Origin: Corydoras sp. C115
Lineage: Eukaryota > Chordata > Actinopteri > Siluriformes > Callichthyidae
Assembly (NCBI GenBank): GCA_019802505.1
Contig: JAFMOC010000023.1
Coordinates: 4,045,912-4,109,911, forward strand
Length of the DNA stretch: 64,000 nt
Reading direction: 5' to 3'
The translations under genes and the position numbers were made by a program. This document shows positions 26,401-35,600 of the stretch, in pieces. The notes beneath the pieces are model-generated. The model had not been told where the DNA came from and searched no databases. It worked only from the letters and a program-made list of their open reading frames with translations. Positions within the stretch are counted from its first letter, which is position 1. Each line of letters begins with the position of its first letter.

Positions 26401-29400
26401 GAGAAGAATTTAAAAGGAGCTGAAGGCCGTCAAGTCATCATGCTGGGAGACAAGGAGGTCGACTTTGACCCAAACTTTAAACTTTATCTCAATACAAAAC
26501 TAGCCAACCCCAAATACTCACCATCTGTGTTTGGCAAAGCCATGGTCATTAACTATACAGGTTTGTTTACCAAACCATCAAACGTCTCTAGGACGATTTT
26601 ATAAAACTTTCAAAATTCTTATAAAGTTCTTCATGTGTTTCAGTAACCTTAAAGGGTCTGGAGGATCAACTGCTGAGTGTGATCGTTGGCTTCGAGCGTA
26701 AAGAGCTGGAGGAGCAACGGGAACGTCTGATCCAGGAAACAAGTGAGAACAAGCGGCTATTGAAGGATCTTGAGGACTCCCTGCTCCATGAACTTGCCAC
26801 CTCCACGGGTAACATGCTGGACAATGTGGAGCTTGTCCACACACTCGAAGAAACAAAGTCCAAAGCTAGTGAGGTCTGTCAGTGTCCTGTATCAGGTTCA
26901 AATAAATTATTAAAGGAAACTTTATTACAAGGGTACTATACTATTTACTTCATGTTTTTGTACCCTACAGGTTTTTGAAAAACTCAAACTAGCAGAAGAG
27001 ACATCAGCAGACATTGATAAACTGCGGGACGGCTACCGGCCGGCAGCTAAACGTGGTGCTATCCTGTTTTTTGTGCTTGCTGAAATGGCTCTGGTCAACA
27101 GCATGTATCAATACTCTCTAGCTTCTTTTCTTGAGGTCTTTGACTTCTCACTGCGTAAATCCCTGCCTGACCCCAATCTGGAGAAGAGGCTAAGCAACAT
27201 TATGAGCACACTGACTCACAATGTTTACAACTATGGCTGCACTGGTGAGAGGACAAGTGGAACCGCTTTACTGAAATTATGGCATTTGTATTAATGTGTT
27301 CACTATATAGGTGGGGCACGGTGGCTTAGTGCTTCGCACTTTCAATTCGTAATGTCAGTGCTAAGGATCTAGGTTAAAATTCTTATTATGGAGTTTCCAG
27401 GTTCTTTCTGGGTTCACATTGGTTTTCTGTGGGTTCTCTGGTTTCCTCCCACAATCCAAAAACATGAATTCCAAGAAAACTGGCTGTTCTAAATTGCGCC
27501 TGTATAGTACATTAACATTTACATCTGGTTATTTAGCGTCTGCTAAAGTGTCTACTTTTAATCAAAGCGACTCACAAGGTGAGCACAGGGTTAATTACAA
27601 CCTCCCTGGAGCAATGAGGGTTGCTCAAGGACCCACATTGGTAACGTCAGTGGACCTGGGATTTGAACCCACAACCTTCAGATTGATAGCCCAACACCCT
27701 AACCACTGAGCTACCGTGCCCATATAGTGTGTGAGTAAGTGAGTGTGCCCAGTGAAAGATTGGCGCCCTGTTCCGGGTGTATCTACCCAGAGCCCGAAAC
27801 GTTCTCCCCTGGATGAAACCCTAGTAAAGGATTAAGTGAAAGATAATGGATGGATGGGTGGATAGTTACTGTACATGACTGTCTTTTTACATGCATTTTA
27901 CTTTGAGCTATACTTTTCACACAAAATAAAATTTTAAACAATTAATTTACAGTAACTAGAAAAAAGACTCAAATTTAAAATCAAATTGCATATTTTTTTA
28001 CTGGAAATAATGATTGTAATATGTTGTAACTATGGTTATATAAGAAACATTTGATTAATTCTTAGTTCCAATTTCAGATTTGCCAAAATCATTTGACTGG
28101 TGTAACTTTGCTACCCATTTGCAATCATTAGTTATACATTTAAAATATTAATGTCCTGTTTTTTCAATAGGTCTGTTTGAGAGACACAAGCTGCTCTTCT
28201 CTTTCAACATGACCATCAAGATTGAACAGGCCGAGGTCCGAGCTCCTCAAGACGAACTGGATTTCTTTCTCAAAGGTTCCTCATTATAGCATAGCAATAG
28301 CTCACCGTTACACTATATGCTCTATTATATAATATAATGTAATATTCTATTATAATCTGTAATTCTGTGGTAGGAAACTTATCATTGGAGAAGAGTAAGA
28401 AAAAGAAGACCTGCGATTGGCTGCCTGATCAGGGTTGGGAGGACATTGTGCACCTGACTGAGATTTTCCCAACTGAGTTTGGCACTTTAATAAGCGACAT
28501 TGAAAAAAACCCTAAAGATTGGAAGGATGTAGGTGTTATAGTTATTATTACAATTAAAATCCAGATCAGTCGTTTGTGTCCCTGCACTCACTGTTCAAAC
28601 CCCCCTACTCCTATATTTCAGTGGTATGACCTGGATAATCCAGAGCAAGTTTCTTTTCCCCTGAAGTATGAAAATAGTCTTACCACATTTCAAAAACTAC
28701 TTCTTCTGCGCTGCTTCAGGCTAGACCGTGTGTATCGGGCTGTCAGCGACTATGTTACCATCACTATGGGAGAAAAGTAAGTACCCATCTCTCCAAATAC
28801 CCTCCCTCCTTTCAATAAATTTAGCAATTTTGGTATGCAAAACTTCATCCCATCTTTCCTTCAGGTATGTACAGCCTCCGGTGATCAGTTTTGAGGCTAT
28901 ATTTGAGCAGAGTTCTCCAAATTCCCCCATAGTGTTTATACTGAGTCCTGGTTGTGAGCCAGCCAGTGACCTGATGAAGCTGGCAGAGCGCTCTGGCTTT
29001 GGAACAAACAGGCTCAAGTTCCTAGCCATGGGACAAGGGCAAGAGAAGGTAAATTTAGAAATCAAAAGTGTTATTAGGGTTGTTCTAGCTACTGAATAAT
29101 ACAGAGATAAAATTTGTGCTTTTTTGTTCTTAGGTTGCTCTGGAGTTGCTAGAGACAGCAGTATCACGAGGTCAGTGGTTAATGTTGCAGAACTGTCATT
29201 TATTAGTAAAGTGGCTGAAGGAGCTGGAAAAATCTTTAGAGAGGATCACCAAACCTCACCCAGATTTTCGGCTATGGCTCACCACAGACCCCATCAAAGA
29301 TTTTCCCATTGGCATCCTGCAGAATTCTTTTAAGGTATTTCTGGGTTTATTACACACATTTGGTTTCTTTTTCAAAATGGAAATGAGAGTCAGGTGTAAA

Positions 29401-29652
29401 AATTCTCTCACAGGTGGTGACCGAACCGCCAAATGGATTGAAACTGAACATGAGAGCCACCTATTTCAAGATCCCTTTGAAGACGCTGATGAGCAGTCCT
29501 CACCCTGCATTCCGCAGCTTGGTCTATGTACTGGCTTTCTTTCATGCTGTGGTGCAGGAAAGGCGCAAGTACGGCAAGATTGGCTGGAATGTACCATATG
29601 ATTTCAATGAGTCTGACTTTTTGGTAAGTTTACCAAACACACACATAACCAT

Positions 29653-29693
<41 letters not shown>

Positions 29694-32600
29694 ACCATAT
29701 ACAAATTATTTATATATTGCCCACTTCACTATCATAGAAGTTGTTATAGATGCAAAATGGACAATCTTTTTAAAACCTTACATTATTAAATCCTTAATTT
29801 GTTTCCCAATACTTTTCTATCTGTATGTCTGTTTTTGAGATGATGACTTAAAACTTATTAAGTACTGGGACTGGGCCCAAACAGTCTTGTTAATCAGATT
29901 TGACATTTGTTTTCTGTTTTTTCACATTGCACCTAATGATACAGCCTTCGACTGTATAAATATGATCCTAATATCCACTCCTCCTCCTCATTATTTACTC
30001 ACTGCCTTGTCTGGTTTGTTGATACCAGGTGTGTATGGAGATCCTGGACACCTATCTGTCCAAAGCTCACAGTCAGGGAGATACTAAGATCCCATGGGGA
30101 AGTCTCAAATACTTGATTGGAGAGGTATGTATGCATACAAAAAACTAAATTAAAACATTATGTAATCATAATGAATAAACCATTAATTATTGTTCATTAA
30201 AATCAGGTGATGTATGGGGGAAGAGCCATAGACAGCTTTGACCGCAGAGTTCTGACCGTCTACATGGATGAATATTTAGGGGATTTCATCTTTGACACCT
30301 TTCAGCCATTCCATTTCTTTCACAACAAGGATGTGGATTACAGAATCCCTCAGGATGGACCAAAGGATGTTTATGTGGGTGCGTTCATTTAATAATTTAG
30401 GATTAGACACATTACCATAAAGGTAACCTTGTTTACGTTAAGAGTAATTTAACGCATTTGAATTTGGATAGTTGGCAACACAGCAAGACAGAGCAATGTA
30501 TTATTTTTAGAATATGGTCAGTTTTCTGAGGTTTCACACTGAGATTAAATGCATAAAACAATGTTTAGTGTGAGTGGTTGATTCTTTCATTCTCAGTGTG
30601 AAGTGTTATTAGACCAAAGCAGACAGTCTGTATAAATTCATTCATCATTCATTAGACAAAGATTTAATGCTGATTATAACAATGTGATTTGCAGCTGAAA
30701 TCGAGTCGCTCCCTCTAGCGAACACACCGGAGGTGTTTGGTCTGCACTCTAATGCTGAGATCGGATACTATACTCAGGCTGCACGGGACATGTGGACACA
30801 TCTTATAGAGCTTCAGCCCCAAACTGGTACTTATATTATATATTGCTGTTTTTTATTCTTGTTTGTTTTAGCAAAAAAATCCTGGATTTTTACCGACAAG
30901 GTGCTTTTGTGGTGTTTTCTTTGAGAGCTTGGTATTAAAATAGGTATTAGGTGACTTAAAAAAATCCCCCATCATTCTGGTGCAGGTGATTCTGGCGGAG
31001 GAATCAGCAGAGATGAATACATCAGTCAGGTAGCACGAGACATCCAGAACAAGTTACCAAAAGTGTTTGACTTGGACGTGATCAGAAAACATTTTGGTCT
31101 GGATGTGTCACCCACCACCGTGGTGCTGCTGCAAGAGCTAGAACGCTTCAACAGACTGATCATTCGCATGAGCCGCTCGCTTGCCGAACTGCAGAGGGTA
31201 AGATTTAAAAGAAATAATGTTATGATAATGCAGAATATGTAAATGTCTCTGATGTTTTTATAAGTACACCTGATGTCATTTTAAAGATTTGTGAATTAGC
31301 TTCTGAAGTTTGACAGCTGAGCTTGCTGTTATTCACAGTATTTGCAGAAATTATATATATCTCATTATATTCCACTCATCTCATTATATTCCACTTAATC
31401 CTCTACCAAAGTCTTGCCGACAGGAGGAGGTACCCCATGTCCATCCTCTGGAGAACGTTTCGGGCACTGGGCAGATGGAGCGCCAATCCACCCATGGGCA
31501 CACACTGACTCACACACACAAACTATATAGAGGCAATTTAGAGCAGCCAATTAAATTTGAATCCACGTTTTTGGACTGTGGGAGGAAACCGGAGAATCCG
31601 GAGAAAAGATCACCACCCAGGTCGGGATGTGAACCTGAATTTCTAGCACTGAGAGGCAGGCGTGCTAACCACTACACCAATGTGTCACTCAGAAATTATA
31701 TTAGTACTTTGACAGCACACCTTTTATACAGCTTGTATTAATTTACATGAAATAGTTCAGTTTGGTAAGTAGCAATGTAGTTTTAGCTATTATAGATTAA
31801 GATACAGTGATGGCAGAAGTTTGGGAACCAGATGGTCACATTATTAGTTCTTTAGCATCACCAGGTTTAAGCATTTACTTAAGGTCATAGTTCTTTGTAA
31901 ATGAACTGTGCTTTCATTGTCTTTTCCAGGCTCTAGCTGGCGAAGTGGGGATGAGCAGTGAGCTAGATGAGGTCGCCAGAGCTCTGTTCAATGGCCAGAT
32001 CCCTGTGATCTGGAGGAAACTGGCACCAGACACTTTAAAATCTTTAGGAAACTGGATGATCCACTTCAAAGGACGCTATGAACAGTACAGCTTTTGGGTA
32101 CAACCCATTTTGCCACAATGTCTTGATAATGTGCATAATTAGCTTTAATACACAGGGTTTGTTGTAAATACTGCACTTGAACATGTCTGTATGGTTTACT
32201 AATATTTAACATGTGCAGGTGGATAGAGGTGAGCCCATGGTCATGTGGTTGTCTGGGTTACATATCCCTGAGTCCTACCTGACGGCACTGGTCCAAGCCA
32301 CGTGCAGGAAAAACGGTTGGCCACTGGACCGCTCCACTTTATACACCCAAGTAACTCAATACAGCAGTGAGGAGGATGTGCAGGAGAGACCAGGACAGGG
32401 TAAGGACACACAAATGGGTTTAATTTAAAGTCCTGTGTTTTTTTTTATTATTATGGCATACATAATATAGTGGAAAACAGACAAGGCATACATAGTGTGC
32501 AGACTAAATGAGGGGCGGGGCTACCCCTGGAAGCACCGCCCCTCCGTGACCGACCATAACAGATACCCCCCCCTCAATGGGTGCCTCCTGGCACCCTAAA

Positions 32601-35600
32601 AGTCTTCTTGGGGAGCCTGCCATGGAAATACCCAGGGTTAGAACACTAGGGGGCCCCGGACCCTGTGGGCTGACAGACAGTACCTGGGGTGTATAAGGTG
32701 GGCCGAGGTGCGTGCTGACAGTTCCAAGAATCTTAGAAGTCCGTGGGGCCCAAATCCAGGCGCCGAGGTAATGAGACCACCTCCGGGCGCGACGGAGGTG
32801 CAGACGAGGTCGCCTGAGGACGTGACAGCTACCCTCGGGCCGCTGCACTAGGACCCCGGGCCGCTCCACCGGAGCCTCCGGCCGCTCCGCCGGACCCTCC
32901 GGCCGCTCCGCTGGACCCTCCGGCCGCTCCTCTGGAACAGAGGACCAATCCACACAGAACATGCGCCCGCTCCACAAAACCCACGCGCCGCTCTTCAGGC
33001 ACCCCATCAGCATACATCCCCAATGTGGAAGACAGGTCAGGTACCTGGTAAGCGGAGTGCGTGGGCGCCCCCGCAGGTCCTTGAGCCGTAGGTGATGCGG
33101 GCAGAGCAGTGCACAAAGTCCAAAGTTGGGAGGAGAGCTTCCCAATCGTGGCCGCTAAATCCTCCTGGAGGTGGAAGAGACGATCGAGACAAGGTCAGCC
33201 GGCCATCCGGTGAATGGAGAAGACGCCGGCTCCGCCCCGTAGCCGAGTCGATCCGAGGGATCCATCTTGTTGGCTAGATGGTAATGTTATGGTTTACCCA
33301 GGAAACCGTGAGAAGTGGGTGGATCCGCTACTCGGAACGACAAGGTCGGGGCGGGGATTAGGTGTAAACAGAGTTTATTTAGCCACACACAGGTAAACGT
33401 AACATTGACTGGTAAACACAGTGGCTGCGAAGCTGGGGCCTGACGTCACGGCGTCCGACGTCAGCGGGGCCGTGTTCCAATCCGCAGCGTCGAGCAGGGT
33501 GGAGTGTGGCTAAATACCAGGTGAACACAGGCGGGACGTAGAACTGGAACAGAGCATAAACACAGGACCAACAGGAGACGAGGTGCAACAGGGCGAGACG
33601 AGAACAGGACGAGGTGCCAACACGAGAACAGGGCGTGGTGACCAGGACGAGGTGAGACCAGGATGAAGCGAGAACAGGGCGAGACTAGGAACAGGGCGAG
33701 ACTAGGAACAGGGCGAGACTAGGGGTGAGGGCCAGAGTGGATGAGGCGTGACAAGGGTAGGTGCACAAACCAAGACCATCTAGCCTGGAGTGACGGGAGT
33801 GAGCTGCTTAAATAAGGAACAGTGATCAGGAACCCAGGTGTGCATAATTACAGGGGCGTGAACACAGAGACCAACCCACAACATGTGACCAAAACAAACT
33901 GTGACCGTACAGGGCATGAACAATCAGACCATGTGACAATAACAACGCATGACATGACAGCACGTGACCATACCAAAGCAAGACATAACTAACACTTGAC
34001 AATAACAATACTCAAAACACAAGACAGCATGACAATACTCAAAACGCAACACGGGAACATAAATCCTGACAATACGCAAAACGGGACCATAACATAACAT
34101 GACTGAGAACACACACACACAACAGGTGACACAGACAAAGCATACATGACACTAAACACAACACGCGAACATAACTAAGCAAAACTAAGAATACACACAA
34201 CATGACACTGACAAGGCATACATGACACTAAACACAACACGTGAACATAACTAGGCATAACTAAGAATACACACAACAGATGAGGCTGACAGGGCATACT
34301 TATAGTGGAAAACAGACAAGGCATACATAGTGTGCAGACTAAATGAGGGGCGGGGCTACCCCTGGAAGCACCGCCCCTCCGTGACCGACCATAACAATGG
34401 GTGTGATTTGCTCTGTCCATTCATGTCCTGCCATTTGCTTTTCATATCATCGCAGTGCTTTTGCATTTCCCATTGTTTACCTGGTATGATGCTGTGATGC
34501 ATTACAATGAAGACTCCAGGATAGGATGATAAGATTAAAGACCCAGTTGAGTGAAGTGCTGATGTCAGCAGTGTGTTGTGTTTTTGTACATCAGGTTGTT
34601 TTGTGTCTGGCCTGTACTTGGAAGGAGCAGACTGGGATATTAATCAGTGCTGCTTGGTGCGCAGCAAACCTAAAGTGCTGGTGGTGCAACTACCCATCCT
34701 CAAGGTGATCCCTATAGAGGCCCATCGACTCAAACTCCAGGTATATTCTAGACTCTTTAAGTCAGGCCTGCCCAATATCTCGATCACAGTCAACCGGTGC
34801 ATGTTGGTAGATCGTCATGGATCACCCCACAGGTTTGAGAAAAAAAGGACTTAGCAGCGCTTTTATGCACAGTATCGGAAGCACCGCTCTGAATCGTGAT
34901 ATGGAAAAAGTAGATCTTAGGCCAGAAAAGTGTGGGCACACCTGCTTTAAGTATTCCAAACTAATTCAGACTTCTGGTCCAAATATGAAATTTATTTAAG
35001 GATCCTGACTGTTAGATTCTTAGAATTTAGAAGCGGAGCATATGTGCCCCAAGTGGCACAACAAAAACACCATCGTTAATATACGTTTGATACAAATCTC
35101 ATGATTATGAAGTCACAGATATTTATGTCTGCCATTGTAGAAACGAAAATTGGCCAAATAAGCAGTTGGTAGCAATGCAGTTTATTGGCTTTTACAAGTG
35201 TCATTCCTGTTGGTACTAATTGTAAGATAACAAATATGCCTTAAATTTTGTCCATTGGTGAAGACTGACCTTTTTGAAAAAGGATTAAACCCCCCCCCTC
35301 TATCAAAAACAATAAATCATTATGCATGTGATGTCTGGGTGCATAATCCATAAAATGTAAATGGAAGCTAAATGCTAAATGATCCTGCTGTTATAACCGA
35401 TATAAACACAGTGACATTATTACACATAAGAATATTAAGTCAACATTAACATATTAGGTCAAAATAGTTATAACACATTACATAACTAATCACTAATGTA
35501 GTCAATAATTTGACACAAAACTTAAAGAGAATTTTGATTATTTAATAATAAACTTTATTTGAAAAGCATAGTGTACATTTATCAACTAACAGACTGCAGA

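Noticed and set aside
32504..33145. 213-codon minus-strand frame as a host gene
   Set aside because: It lies inside an LTR-flanked element, crosses a 21-bp minisatellite and starts or ends within repeat sequence; no domain.
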